A DNA stretch of 64,000 nt from Roseburia sp. CAG:10041_57. GTDB taxonomy: Bacteria > Bacillota > Clostridia > Lachnospirales > Lachnospiraceae. The translations under genes and the position numbers were made by a program. Shown here one piece after another: positions 8,805-17,959 of this stretch; positions within the stretch are counted from its first letter, which is position 1; every line of letters begins with the position of its first letter. A model generated the notes under the pieces. It did not search any database, was not told the DNA's origin, and saw only the letters and a program-made list of their open reading frames with translations. Location of the stretch: contig MNTL01000002.1 in NCBI GenBank assembly GCA_001916965.1, positions 1 to 64,000 of the forward strand. Reading direction: 5' to 3'.

Positions 8805-10094
8805 ATGAGTTTACAGGTTGAAAAGTTAGAAGGAAATATGGCTAAGCTTACAATAGAGGCATCTGCTGAAGAGTTTGAGCAGGCAATTGAGAAGGCTTAT
8901 CAGAAAGAAAAGAGCAAGATCAGTGTTCCTGGTTTCCGTAAAGGTAAGGTTCCCCGCCAGATGATCGAGAAGATGTATGGCAAGGAAGTATTCTATGAAG
9001 GAGCAGCTAATAACCTGATTCCTTCTGCTTACGCTAAGGCAGTAGATGAGTGTGAAGAAGAGATCGTATCCCAGCCTGTTATTGATGTTGTTCAGGCAGA
9101 AGCAGGCAGGCCTTTCATCTTCACAGCTGAAGTAGCACTGAAGCCGGAAGTTAAGCTTGGAACATACAAGGGCATCAAGGTTGAGAAGGCAGATCTTACT
9201 GTAACAGATGAAGAAGTAGATGCTAAGATCAACGAAGAAAGAGAAAGCAATGCAAGAACTATCACAGTAGAAGACAGAGCAGTTAAGGATGGCGATATGA
9301 CAGTAATCGACTTCGAAGGCTTTGTTGACGGTGTAGCATTTGAAGGCGGCAAGGGCGAGAACTATCCTCTTACAATCGGTTCCGGTTCTTTCATTCCTGG
9401 ATTTGAAGAGCAGTTAGTTGGCGCTGAGCTGAATAAAGAAGTAGAAGTAAACGTTACTTTCCCAGAAGATTATCATGCAGCAGATCTTGCTGGCAAGGCA
9501 GCTGTATTCAAGTGTACAGTTAAGGAAATCAAGGAGAAGGAACTTCCTGCATTAGATGATGAATTCGCAAGTGAAGTATCTGAATTTGATACATTAGCTG
9601 AGTACAAGGAAGATGTTAAGAAGCAGTTAGTTGAGAAGAAAGAAATCGACGCTAAGAACGAGAAGGAAGATAAGGTAATCGACGCTATCATCGAGGGCGC
9701 AGAGATGGTAATTCCAGAAGCTATGATTCAGACACAGCAGAGACAGATGGCTGATGATTTTGCTCAGAGATTACAGATGCAGGGTCTTTCTATTGACCAG
9801 TACTTCCAGTTCACAGGTCTTACACGTGAGAAGTTCTTAGAGCAGATGAAGCCTCAGGCTGAGAAGAGAATCAAGACAAGACTTGTACTGGAAGCAGTTG
9901 CAGAAGCTGAGAAGATCGATGTAACAGAAGAAGAATACAAGGCAGAACTTCAGAAGATGGCAGATGCATATTCTATGAAGTTAGAAGAAATGGAAGATAT
10001 GATCGGTGCATTTGAACAGAAGGCAATCAAGTCTGACCTCAAGATCAGAAAGGCAGTTGACTTCGTAGTTGCACAGGCAAAAGAGAAGAAATAA
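8805..10094 (+). CDS. tig: Trigger factor
   Basis: Ribosome-bound chaperone with peptidyl-prolyl isomerase activity, the first folding factor met by nascent chains. The 429-residue protein has the ribosome-docking signature VPGFRKGKVPRQMIEKMYG near residue 45, a central FKBP-type PPIase domain (about 150-235: GDMTVIDFEGFVDG, FIPGFEEQLVGAE), and a long helical C-terminal chaperone part. The frame extends upstream to a GTG at 8772, but AGGAGG at 8788-8793 sets the start at ATG 8805. It is first in the tig-clpP-clpX-lon-ysxC group, an order common in Clostridia. The codons are strongly biased, as in a highly expressed gene. Confidence 0.96.
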   Translation: MSLQVEKLEGNMAKLTIEASAEEFEQAIEKAYQKEKSKISVPGFRKGKVPRQMIEKMYGKEVFYEGAANNLIPSAYAKAVDECEEEIVSQPVIDVVQAEAGRPFIFTAEVALKPEVKLGTYKGIKVEKADLTVTDEEVDAKINEERESNARTITVEDRAVKDGDMTVIDFEGFVDGVAFEGGKGENYPLTIGSGSFIPGFEEQLVGAELNKEVEVNVTFPEDYHAADLAGKAAVFKCTVKEIKEKELPALDDEFASEVSEFDTLAEYKEDVKKQLVEKKEIDAKNEKEDKVIDAIIEGAEMVIPEAMIQTQQRQMADDFAQRLQMQGLSIDQYFQFTGLTREKFLEQMKPQAEKRIKTRLVLEAVAEAEKIDVTEEEYKAELQKMADAYSMKLEEMEDMIGAFEQKAIKSDLKIRKAVDFVVAQAKEKK

Positions 10095-10136
10095 AACTGA
10101 TAGGTTGTAGAAAAAGTAGAACTGGAGGTAAGTCAC

Positions 10137-10742
10137 ATGAGTTTAGTACCGTATGTCATTGAACAAACGAGTAGAGGAGAACGTTCCTACGATATCTATT
10201 CCAGATTATTGAAAGAGCGTATTATATTTCTTGGGGAAGAAGTGAATGAGACAACTGCCAGTCTGACAGTCGCACAGCTTTTATTCTTGGAAGCAGAAGA
10301 TCCAAGCAAGGATATTCAGCTTTACATCAACAGCCCGGGTGGTTCTGTTACTGCCGGAATGGCTATCTATGATACCATGCGTTATATCAAGTGTGATGTA
10401 TCCACAATCTGTATCGGTATGGCAGCCAGCATGGGCGCTTTCCTGTTAGCAGGTGGTACACAGGGGAAGAGATATGCTCTTCCTAATGCAGAGATCATGA
10501 TTCATCAGCCTTTAGGTGGAGCACAGGGTCAGGCAACAGAGATTGAGATTGCTGCAAAGCATATCTTACAGACCAAAGAGAAGTTGAATAAGATCCTTGC
10601 AGAGAACTGTAATCAGCCTTATGATGTGATTGCAGCAGATACAGACAGAGATAACTGGAAGACTGCACAGGAAGCCAAGGAATATGGCTTGATCGATCAG
10701 GTAATTACTTATAAGTCTGACAGTAAGGAAAAGGAAGACTAA
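10137..10742 (+). CDS. clpP: ATP-dependent Clp protease proteolytic subunit
   Basis: Serine peptidase that forms the 14-mer chamber fed by ClpX (next gene) and other Clp ATPases. The 201-residue protein shows all three catalytic residues: Ser98 in GMAASMG, His123 in MIHQP and the Asp near 172 in ADTDRDNW. The oxyanion-hole segment NSPGGSV is present. GGAGG ends a few bases before ATG 10137. It is 42 bases from tig and 32 from clpX, and is probably on the same transcript. Confidence 0.97.
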   Translation: MSLVPYVIEQTSRGERSYDIYSRLLKERIIFLGEEVNETTASLTVAQLLFLEAEDPSKDIQLYINSPGGSVTAGMAIYDTMRYIKCDVSTICIGMAASMGAFLLAGGTQGKRYALPNAEIMIHQPLGGAQGQATEIEIAAKHILQTKEKLNKILAENCNQPYDVIAADTDRDNWKTAQEAKEYGLIDQVITYKSDSKEKED

Positions 10743-10774
10743 ATTTTATTAGATAGTAAAAAGGGAGAAGCGGA

Positions 10775-12043
10775 ATGGCTGGAAAAAGCACTGATGGAAA
10801 GGTAAGATGTTCCTTTTGCAATAAGACACAGGATCAGGTCAGAAAACTGATCGCCGGACCCGCAGGTGTATATATCTGTGACGAGTGCGTAGATATCTGT
10901 GCTGATATTATTGAAGAGGAATATGAAGATGAGCCGGTTGGCAACAGCGTTGACATTAATCTCTTGAAGCCGGTAGAAATTAAAGACTTTCTTGATGATT
11001 ATGTAATTGGTCAGGATGAAGCAAAGAAGGTTCTGTCTGTAGCAGTTTATAATCACTATAAGCGTGTTATGGCTCAGAAAGATCTGGACGTTGAATTACA
11101 GAAGAGTAACATTATTATGTTGGGACCAACAGGTTCCGGTAAAACTTATCTTGCACAGACTCTGGCAAAGATTATCAATGTGCCATTTGCGATTGCAGAT
11201 GCTACAACATTGACAGAAGCCGGATATGTAGGTGAAGATGTAGAGAATATTTTACTGAAACTGATTCAGGCGGCAGATTATGATGTGGAACGTGCTCAGT
11301 ATGGTATCATTTATATCGACGAGATTGATAAGATTACGAAGAAGAGTGAGAATGTATCCATAACCAGAGACGTATCCGGTGAAGGTGTACAGCAGGCGTT
11401 ACTTAAAATTATCGAAGGTACGGTTGCAAGTGTACCACCACAGGGCGGCAGAAAGCATCCGCATCAGGAGCTGATTCAGATTGATACGACCAATATTCTA
11501 TTCATCTGCGGCGGTGCTTTTGACGGTCTGGATAAGATTGTAGAAGCCAGAATGGATCGTACATCAATCGGATTTAATAAAGAGATTGCTGATAAGACAG
11601 AGCAGGATATCGGAGAAGTATTTAAAGAGGTAACGCCACAGGATCTGACCAAGTATGGACTGATTCCTGAGTTTGTTGGCCGAGTACCTATCGTGGTATC
11701 TCTGGAGGGACTGGATAAGAGTGCGCTGGTGCGTATTTTAAGAGAGCCTAAGAATGCTCTGATCAAGCAGTATCAGAAGTTATTCGAGCTTGATGATGTG
11801 AAGTTGAGCTTTGAACCGGATGCAATTGATGCAATTGCAGAGAAAGCATTGGAAAGAAAGACCGGAGCAAGAGGTCTTCGCTCCATTATGGAAAATATCA
11901 TGATGGATGTTATGTATGAAATCCCTTCTGATGATACCATCGAAAGCTGCGTTATTACAAAAGAGGCAGTAGAAGGAGATAGTCAGCCTTTCATTGTACA
12001 TCGCGAGTCTACAAGAACGGAACGCGAAAAGAAGGCGAAATAA
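10775..12043 (+). CDS. clpX: Clp protease ATP-binding subunit ClpX
   Basis: AAA+ unfoldase that recognises tagged proteins and threads them into ClpP. The N-terminal zinc-binding domain has two Cys pairs (CSFCNKTQDQV and CDECVDIC); then come Walker A GPTGSGKT, pore loop GYVGEDV, Walker B IIYIDEIDKI, and the ClpP-docking loop region with the usual IGF (TSIGFNKE). 422 residues, normal length. It directly follows clpP, and a clean terminator follows it, so lon starts a new unit or depends on read-through. Confidence 0.97.
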   Translation: MAGKSTDGKVRCSFCNKTQDQVRKLIAGPAGVYICDECVDICADIIEEEYEDEPVGNSVDINLLKPVEIKDFLDDYVIGQDEAKKVLSVAVYNHYKRVMAQKDLDVELQKSNIIMLGPTGSGKTYLAQTLAKIINVPFAIADATTLTEAGYVGEDVENILLKLIQAADYDVERAQYGIIYIDEIDKITKKSENVSITRDVSGEGVQQALLKIIEGTVASVPPQGGRKHPHQELIQIDTTNILFICGGAFDGLDKIVEARMDRTSIGFNKEIADKTEQDIGEVFKEVTPQDLTKYGLIPEFVGRVPIVVSLEGLDKSALVRILREPKNALIKQYQKLFELDDVKLSFEPDAIDAIAEKALERKTGARGLRSIMENIMMDVMYEIPSDDTIESCVITKEAVEGDSQPFIVHRESTRTEREKKAK

Positions 12044-12061
12044 AAATAGACAGAATAAATG

Positions 12062-12090
12062 AAACGCCGCCTGCCAAAAGGCGGCGTTTT
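12062..12090 (+). terminator. Terminator after clpX
   Basis: Ten-base-pair perfect stem AAACGCCGCC / GGCGGCGTTT with an eight-base loop and a short T run. Confidence 0.85.
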
Positions 12091-12122
12091 GACACTGATT
12101 ACTGAAAGGTAAGATATGTGAT

Positions 12123-14501
12123 ATGAGTGAAATTAGCAGCATACAAATAGAACTGCCATTGGTAGCTTTACGTGGTTTGACAGTTATGCCGGACATGATT
12201 ATTCATTTTGATCTGTCCAGGGATTTTTCCAAAGCTGCAGTAGAGCATGCTATGACAGAGACACAACAGATTTTTCTGGTAGCACAGAAGAATCCGGAAC
12301 AGGATACTCCAACAGGAGAAGATCTGTATCAGTATGGTACAGTGGCATTGATCAAACAGATTATCAGACTTCCCAATGATATAGACAGGGTGCTGGTAGA
12401 AGGACAGTATAAAGCAAAAATGACCGAAACCAGGGATAACGATGGATATTTCAGCGCTATTCTTGAACAGATAGAAGATACAGAAGGAACATTAGATGAA
12501 GTAGAAGAAGAGGCATTAGTACGATCTCTCAAGGATGTATTTGAGACTTATGTGAAATTCTATCCAAAGATCGGTAAGAGTCTTGGAAAGTACTTTAGTG
12601 AGAAGAATAAATTGTCTTTTCTTGTGAATCAGGTGGCAATCAATACACCGTTTACATATGAACAGAAGCAGCAGCTTCTGGAGATAACAGATCTCAGGGA
12701 ACAATGTACTTTACTGATTACAATGCTGATTAATGAAGCACAGATTGCTTCTATACGAACCCAGCTGGCAGCAAAATTAAAAGAAAAAATAGATAAGAAC
12801 CAAAGAGACTATATCCTGCGTGAACAGATGGATTATATCCGCAATGAACTGGGAGATAAGGATGAGGACTCTGAACTTGCCCAGTTTTCACAGGCTTTGG
12901 AGAAGTTAAAAGCCGATAAAGAGATCAAGGATAAAATCAAAAAGGAAATCTCACGTTATAAGACCATTATGGGAGCAAGCTCAGAGAGCGCTGTGCAGCG
13001 TGGCTATATCGAGACTTTGCTCGAACTGCCATGGAATAAGGTATCTAAGGATACCATTGATATGGATAAGGCAGAGGAAGTTCTCAACCGCGATCATTAT
13101 GGACTGGAGAAGGTGAAAGAAAGAATCCTGGAATATCTGGCAGTGAGAGCGCTGACCAGTAAAGGAGAAGCACCTATTCTTTGTCTGGTGGGACCTCCCG
13201 GAACCGGTAAGACTTCCATTGCAAAATCTATAGCAGATGCATTGAATAAGAAATATGTACGGATATGTCTTGGTGGTGTAAGAGATGAGGCAGAGATCAG
13301 AGGTCATAGAAGAACCTATATCGGGGCAATGCCCGGCAGAATCGCCAATGGTCTCAGACAGGCGGGCGTAGGCAATCCGCTTATGCTGCTGGATGAGATT
13401 GACAAAGTAAGCAGTGATTACAAAGGAGACACTTCCTCTGCACTTTTGGAAGTACTGGACCCGGAGCAGAACAGCCATTTCAGAGATCACTATGTGGAAT
13501 TGCCGCTGGATCTGTCCAAGGTTCTGTTCATAGCCACAGCAAATGACGCAGGCAATATTCCACGTCCATTGCTTGACCGTATGGAGCTTATTGAAATCGG
13601 CAGCTATACTGCTAATGAGAAATTCCATATTGGAAAGGAACATCTGATAGATAAGGAACTTGCAAAAAACGGTCTGACGAAAGAACAGCTTAGTATCAGT
13701 GATTCAGCATTAAAAGACATCATTGAACATTATACAAGAGAAGCCGGTGTGCGTGGACTGGAGAGAATGATTGGAAGCATCTGCCGTAAAGCTGCCAGAG
13801 ATATCCTCCAGAAGAAAGTAAAGAGTGTTCATGTCAGTGGCAGAAATCTGGGAAAATATCTTGGAAAGCCCAAGTATCGCGCTGATATGGCAAATGAGGC
13901 AGATGATATAGGTATTGTAAGAGGACTTGCATGGACCAGCGTGGGGGGAGATACCCTGCAGATAGAAGTGAATGTAATGGCTGGAAAAGGCGAAGTAGAA
14001 TTGACCGGACAGCTGGGAGATGTAATGAAAGAATCTGCCATGACGGGAATCAGCTATATCCGTTCCATTGCAGATCAGTATAAGATCACACCGGATTATT
14101 TTAAGGAACATGATTTTCATATCCATATCCCGGAGGGCGCAGTGCCAAAGGATGGACCATCGGCAGGAATTACCATGGCAACAGCGGTATTGTCTGCGAT
14201 TACAGAGACACCGGTAAAATGCAAGGTGGCAATGACCGGTGAAATCACTTTAAGAGGCAGAGTGCTTCCTATCGGAGGGCTCAAAGAGAAGCTTCTGGCG
14301 GCTAAGACTGCGGGCATCACTACAGTACTGGTTCCAAAAGAAAATGAACGTGATGTGGATGAAATCAGCAAAGAGATTAAATCCGGCATGGAGATTATAT
14401 ATGTGGAGCGAATGGAAGAAGTAATAGAGCATGCTTTTGCTAAAGCGCAGAAGAAGACAGGAGCTTCGAAACGTAAGAAAGGAGTAACAGATGGTAATTA
14501 A
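12123..14501 (+). CDS. lon: ATP-dependent protease Lon
   Basis: Homo-oligomeric AAA+ serine protease for damaged and regulatory proteins. In order: N-terminal substrate domain (LPLVALRGLTVMPDM), coiled-coil linker, Walker A GPPGTGKT, Walker B PLMLLDEIDK, then the protease domain with the Ser/Lys dyad: Ser680 in KDGPSAGITM and Lys723 in GGLKEKLLAAK. 792 residues is within the usual range for Gram-positive LonA. ATG 12123 follows GAAAGG. The last 11 bases overlap ysxC, so the two are coupled; lon-ysxC adjacency is classic for Firmicutes. Confidence 0.97.
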   Translation: MSEISSIQIELPLVALRGLTVMPDMIIHFDLSRDFSKAAVEHAMTETQQIFLVAQKNPEQDTPTGEDLYQYGTVALIKQIIRLPNDIDRVLVEGQYKAKMTETRDNDGYFSAILEQIEDTEGTLDEVEEEALVRSLKDVFETYVKFYPKIGKSLGKYFSEKNKLSFLVNQVAINTPFTYEQKQQLLEITDLREQCTLLITMLINEAQIASIRTQLAAKLKEKIDKNQRDYILREQMDYIRNELGDKDEDSELAQFSQALEKLKADKEIKDKIKKEISRYKTIMGASSESAVQRGYIETLLELPWNKVSKDTIDMDKAEEVLNRDHYGLEKVKERILEYLAVRALTSKGEAPILCLVGPPGTGKTSIAKSIADALNKKYVRICLGGVRDEAEIRGHRRTYIGAMPGRIANGLRQAGVGNPLMLLDEIDKVSSDYKGDTSSALLEVLDPEQNSHFRDHYVELPLDLSKVLFIATANDAGNIPRPLLDRMELIEIGSYTANEKFHIGKEHLIDKELAKNGLTKEQLSISDSALKDIIEHYTREAGVRGLERMIGSICRKAARDILQKKVKSVHVSGRNLGKYLGKPKYRADMANEADDIGIVRGLAWTSVGGDTLQIEVNVMAGKGEVELTGQLGDVMKESAMTGISYIRSIADQYKITPDYFKEHDFHIHIPEGAVPKDGPSAGITMATAVLSAITETPVKCKVAMTGEITLRGRVLPIGGLKEKLLAAKTAGITTVLVPKENERDVDEISKEIKSGMEIIYVERMEEVIEHAFAKAQKKTGASKRKKGVTDGN

Positions 14502-15093
14502 GAATGTCAGCCTTGAGACAGTAATTGGTGTTACGAGCAAGATCCCAGATAATCAGTTACCGGAGATTGCTTTTGCAGGCAAGAGCAATGTAGGTAAATC
14601 TTCTCTGATCAACGCCCTGATGAACCGTAAATCTCTGGCAAGAACCAGTGCACAGCCGGGTAAGACACAGACTATTAATTTCTATAATATTAATGATGAA
14701 TTGTATTTTGTGGATCTTCCGGGATATGGATATGCCAAGGTAAGTCAGCAGGAAAAAGAAAAATGGGGTAAGATGATAGAGAAATACCTGCATCGCTCCA
14801 AGGTATTGCAGGCTGTATTTCTTTTAGTTGACATCAGGCATGAGCCTTCAGCCAATGACAGACAGATGTATGAGTGGATTCTGGCAAATGGCTATCATCC
14901 TATCGTAATCGCAACCAAACTGGATAAGATCAACCGCAGCCAGATTGCAAAGCAGGTAAAACTTGTTAAACAGGGGCTTGGGGTGGATAAAGATACGATT
15001 GTGATTCCTTTTTCAGCTGAGACGAAACAGGGAAGAGAAGAAATCTATGATCTGATAGATCAGCTGACCGGTAAAGAGGAAGTTACGCAGTAG
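14491..15093 (+). CDS. ysxC: Ribosome biogenesis GTPase YsxC/EngB
   Basis: TRAFAC-class GTPase needed for late assembly of the 50S subunit. The G motifs are complete: G1 GKSNVGKSSL, G2 in TQTINFY, G3 DLPGYGYAK, G4 TKLDK, G5 PFSAETKQG. 200 residues, typical of the family. The start ATG 14491 lies inside the 3' end of lon, and GAAAGGAGTAAC in front acts as the RBS. Confidence 0.95.
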   Translation: MVIKNVSLETVIGVTSKIPDNQLPEIAFAGKSNVGKSSLINALMNRKSLARTSAQPGKTQTINFYNINDELYFVDLPGYGYAKVSQQEKEKWGKMIEKYLHRSKVLQAVFLLVDIRHEPSANDRQMYEWILANGYHPIVIATKLDKINRSQIAKQVKLVKQGLGVDKDTIVIPFSAETKQGREEIYDLIDQLTGKEEVTQ

Positions 15094-15108
15094 CAAGGAG
15101 GCATTCCT

Positions 15109-16302
15109 ATGAAAAGGCAATATCAGAAGAACCTGAAATTAATAGTCAATTTGTTAGTCTTTATAACACTTATTTTATTGTGTATTTTACTGCTTCCGAA
15201 ATTATTGGTGTTCTTTATGCCATTTGTAATCGGATGGATCATATCCTGTATGGCGAATCCACTGGTACATTTCCTGGAGCATCGGATTAAAATACGACGA
15301 AAAGCCGGAACGGTCATGGTCATCGTACTGGTTATTGCTGCAGTAGTAGGAGCCTGCTATCTGGTCATATCTATTCTGGCGAAGCAGATAGTCGGTTTCG
15401 TGGGGGAGATTCCCGAGATGTGGGAGAGTCTGCAGCAGGATTTCTCACATTTTGGTTCGCTGGTGAATGCCCTGACTGTGAACCTCTCACCGGATCTGGT
15501 AGAGAAGCTCAATGAATTCGGCAATTCCATAGGGAAAACGATCAGTGATTTCGTAGGAAATACCCAGGCTTTCTCCGTACAGGGAGTCAGCGGTATGGTA
15601 GGAAGTATTGCCAATGTGGCAATCGGAGTCGTGATGTGTCTTTTATCTGCGTATTTCTTTATTGCAGACAGAGAATATACGCTGGAGCTTGTGGATAAGA
15701 TAATTCCCAAAAGTATAAGACATAAATACGATATTTTTTATAACAGTATGAAACAGGCATTTGGTGGGTACTTCAAGGCACAGTTCTTTATTGAAATCAG
15801 AATTTATGTGCTGATACTGATAGGACTTTTCATATTGAGGATTGACTATTCCTTTCTTATTGCATTGGCAATTGCCTTTCTGGATTTCCTGCCGTTCTTT
15901 GGAAGTGGCGCAGTATTCTGGCCGTGGGCAATTATCAAGCTGCTTGGTGGAGATTATGTAAGAGCAATTGGATTCCTGATTATCTGGGGCGTAGGACAGA
16001 TCGTGCGTCAGCTGATCCAGCCTAAGATTATGGGAGATTCTATTGGAATGGAGCCGATTCCAACTTTGTTTCTGCTGTTTATCGGATATAAGCTTGCCGG
16101 GGTAGGCGGTATGATCATAGCGATTCCAGTGGGAATTTTACTTCAGAATATGAATGAAGCAGGCATTTTTGATACACCTAAGATGTGCGTGAAGCTTCTG
16201 ATTGCGAATCTGAATGACTACAGGAAGCTTACGAAGGAAGATATGGCTGTACTTCAGAAAGAAGAGCAGGATAAGACGGAGGAAAAGAGTGCGAAACTTT
16301 AA
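15109..16302 (+). CDS. AI-2E/PerM family transporter
   Basis: 397-residue integral membrane protein with about eight helices and the family's features: an N-terminal helix pair, a long middle loop after residue 90, then AFLDFLPFFGSGAVFWPWAI and GKIIQPKIMGDSIGMEPIPT-like segments (here RQLIQPKIMGDS). Relatives include YtvI of sporulating Firmicutes, PerM and TqsA; substrates range from AI-2 to Na+/H+ exchange, so the substrate is open. It starts 16 bases after ysxC with AAGGAGG, and its 3' end overlaps truA by 14 bases. Confidence 0.82.
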   Translation: MKRQYQKNLKLIVNLLVFITLILLCILLLPKLLVFFMPFVIGWIISCMANPLVHFLEHRIKIRRKAGTVMVIVLVIAAVVGACYLVISILAKQIVGFVGEIPEMWESLQQDFSHFGSLVNALTVNLSPDLVEKLNEFGNSIGKTISDFVGNTQAFSVQGVSGMVGSIANVAIGVVMCLLSAYFFIADREYTLELVDKIIPKSIRHKYDIFYNSMKQAFGGYFKAQFFIEIRIYVLILIGLFILRIDYSFLIALAIAFLDFLPFFGSGAVFWPWAIIKLLGGDYVRAIGFLIIWGVGQIVRQLIQPKIMGDSIGMEPIPTLFLLFIGYKLAGVGGMIIAIPVGILLQNMNEAGIFDTPKMCVKLLIANLNDYRKLTKEDMAVLQKEEQDKTEEKSAKL

Positions 16303-17026
16303 AATCTTGATACAATACGAAGGAACGAAATATCAGGGCTGGCAGAGACAGGAATCCACAGGGAATACCATACAGGGTAAGTTTGAAGCGATTCTGTCCA
16401 AAATGACAGACAGTAAGGTGCAGATTGACGGCTCAGGCAGAACAGATGCCGGAGTACATGCGTATGGTCAGGTGGCTAATTTTAAAATTGACACGAAGAT
16501 GAGCGCAGATGAGATTATGGACTATATCAACCGCTATCTGCCTGAGGATATCGGAGTCATTCAGATTCAGGAGATGCCGGAGAGATTTCACAGCCGCTTG
16601 AATGCTGTGGGTAAGACATATCGCTATCGGATATGGAACAGCACATTTCCATGTATCTTTGAACGCCGTTATGTATATGAACTGCCACAGAAGCTGGATC
16701 TGGAAGCTATGAGAGAGGCTGCCTCCTATTGTATTGGCAAGCACGATTTCAGAGCATTTACCTCTAATAAAAAAAGCAAGAAGTCTACTGTCAGAACGAT
16801 AGAAGCCATTCAGATTGAAAGAATAGGCGAAGAAGTTGTTCTGACATATCGAGGTGATGGCTTCCTGTATCATATGGTGCGGATATTGACGGGAACGCTT
16901 ATAGAAGTAGGACTTGGACAGCGCAACCCTTCAGAAATGGAGATGCTGCTATCCAGAGGATCGAGAGATATGGCAGGAGCGTTGGCGCCTGCTAAAGGAC
17001 TTGCCTTAATGGAAGTTCGTTACTAA
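16289..17026 (+). CDS. truA: tRNA pseudouridine(38-40) synthase TruA
   Basis: Makes pseudouridine at positions 38-40 of the tRNA anticodon arm. The 245-residue protein has the family hallmarks: YEGTKYQGWQRQ near the start, the catalytic aspartate in GSGRTDAGVHA, and GDGFLYHMVRILTGTL near the end. An in-frame extension runs back to 16214, but homology begins at FKILIQYEG; GTG 16289, with CGGAGGAAAA before it, is the likely start. It overlaps the upstream membrane-protein gene, and its stop overlaps the end of the convergent tetR gene by four bases. Confidence 0.94.
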   Translation: MRNFKILIQYEGTKYQGWQRQESTGNTIQGKFEAILSKMTDSKVQIDGSGRTDAGVHAYGQVANFKIDTKMSADEIMDYINRYLPEDIGVIQIQEMPERFHSRLNAVGKTYRYRIWNSTFPCIFERRYVYELPQKLDLEAMREAASYCIGKHDFRAFTSNKKSKKSTVRTIEAIQIERIGEEVVLTYRGDGFLYHMVRILTGTLIEVGLGQRNPSEMEMLLSRGSRDMAGALAPAKGLALMEVRY

Positions 17027-17631
17027 CTCTGATGAGGTGTCCCTAACAGATAGAGAATTGTATCAATAACGATAGCTTTCATTTGATCCGGATTCAATCC
17101 GGGGTGCTTATGAAAAGTTAATTCATGGCTGAGAGAGTCTACCATGTTATAGATAATGTGGGTCTTCTCAGCCAGATTTTCACAGTCATATCCGGCATTT
17201 CTTAGAAATTCTTCCAGCTGTAGAGTAGTCTTTAACTCCATATCTGCCATGAGAACGGCAACCTCGTCATTGGTCATGGTCAGCGCTTCGATCTCTTTAT
17301 GGGCGTGATTAAATATTTTATGTGATTCAATTAAGGAATCCACAATTCTCTCAAGACTTGTCTTAGGCTCAAAAGGCAGTGTAAATTCCTCAAATACAGG
17401 AACCATCATTTTCTGACTGTATGCCTTTAATCCATCCATAAAAATATCATGCTTATCTGTAAAATAACTGTATATAATACCGGTGGAAACGCCGGCTGCT
17501 TTGGCAATATCCGCAGTTGTAGTCTTCTGATATCCTTTCTCACACATCAAAAGAAATCCCACTTCGATAATTCTGTTTTTCTTCTCAATAGAGCGTTTCT
17601 GCTGTGGCTCTCTGGTTTTCGTGTCTGACAT
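17023..17631 (-). CDS. TetR/AcrR family regulator of the divergent efflux operon
   Basis: 202 residues. The N-terminal helix-turn-helix is clear: IIEVGFLLMCEKGYQKTTTA followed by DIAKAAGVSTGIIYSYFTDK. The C-terminal ligand domain is unassigned. The frame extends further upstream, but that part is the leader element at 17650-17791; ATG 17631 has AAAGGAT in front and begins the conserved part. It is divergent from the adaptor/ABC operon at 17960-22438, with a 22-bp palindrome between the two promoters, so it is probably the local repressor of itself and the transporter (inference from layout). Confidence 0.88.
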   Translation of the reverse strand: MSDTKTREPQQKRSIEKKNRIIEVGFLLMCEKGYQKTTTADIAKAAGVSTGIIYSYFTDKHDIFMDGLKAYSQKMMVPVFEEFTLPFEPKTSLERIVDSLIESHKIFNHAHKEIEALTMTNDEVAVLMADMELKTTLQLEEFLRNAGYDCENLAEKTHIIYNMVDSLSHELTFHKHPGLNPDQMKAIVIDTILYLLGTPHQS

Positions 17632-17649
17632 GGTGTATCCTTTCTGGTT

Positions 17650-17791
17650 GTAACTAATCAGACCACATGCGCAAAATCGCATCTTCGATGCTTTACTTTT
17701 GCTTATGTGGTTACTTCGCCATATAAATTGAGCCCAATATGCTTGTAAACAAGCATATTCTGTCTCGATTTGCATGGCTCTGATTAGTTAC
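17650..17791 (-). repeat. Structured leader element, complete copy (tetR leader)
   Basis: 142 bp between GTAACTAATCAGA and TCTGATTAGTTAC, oriented with tetR and lying between its promoter and RBS. Interior blocks in order on the minus strand: a hairpin ATATGCTTG/CAAGCATAT, ATATGGCGAAGTAAC, the arm ACCACAT, the tight hairpin GCATC-GAA-GATGC, and the closing arm ATGTGGT. The outer arms carry a compensatory A-T to T-A swap relative to the copies at 22492 and 40697. Confidence 0.8.
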
Positions 17792-17820
17792 ATGATAATA
17801 TCTTTTATGGCTTTTGTCAA
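17792..17820 (-). promoter_or_regulatory. Promoter of tetR, abutting the leader element
   Basis: On the minus strand TTGACA (17815-17820), 17-nt spacer, TATCAT (17792-17797). The leader element's first base follows the -10 box with no gap. Confidence 0.75.
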
Positions 17821-17822
17821 AT

Positions 17823-17844
17823 AATGTGAATAAAATTTCACATT
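17823..17844. promoter_or_regulatory. Palindromic operator candidate for TetR
   Basis: AATGTGAA and TTCACATT separated by six bases form a perfect 22-bp palindrome. It sits between the -35 box of tetR (17815-17820) and the -35 box of the divergent efflux operon (17849-17854), where a TetR dimer could block both. Confidence 0.7.
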
Positions 17845-17848
17845 CATA

Positions 17849-17877
17849 TTGACAGATGGAAGATACGAGATTATCAT
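17849..17877 (+). promoter_or_regulatory. Promoter of the efflux operon
   Basis: TTGACA (17849-17854), 17-nt spacer, TATCAT (17872-17877), about 80 bases before the adaptor gene's ATG. Confidence 0.72.
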
Positions 17878-17959
17878 GAAAATATGAACAATGATTCATA
17901 TGTATTTACATATGGAATGAACTGAATAGAGAAAAATCAAAAAGAAATGAGGAATCGGG

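Noticed and set aside
12981..13643. Minus-strand frame of 220 codons opposite lon
   Set aside because: Full overlap with a certain gene, no family features, and no start signal.
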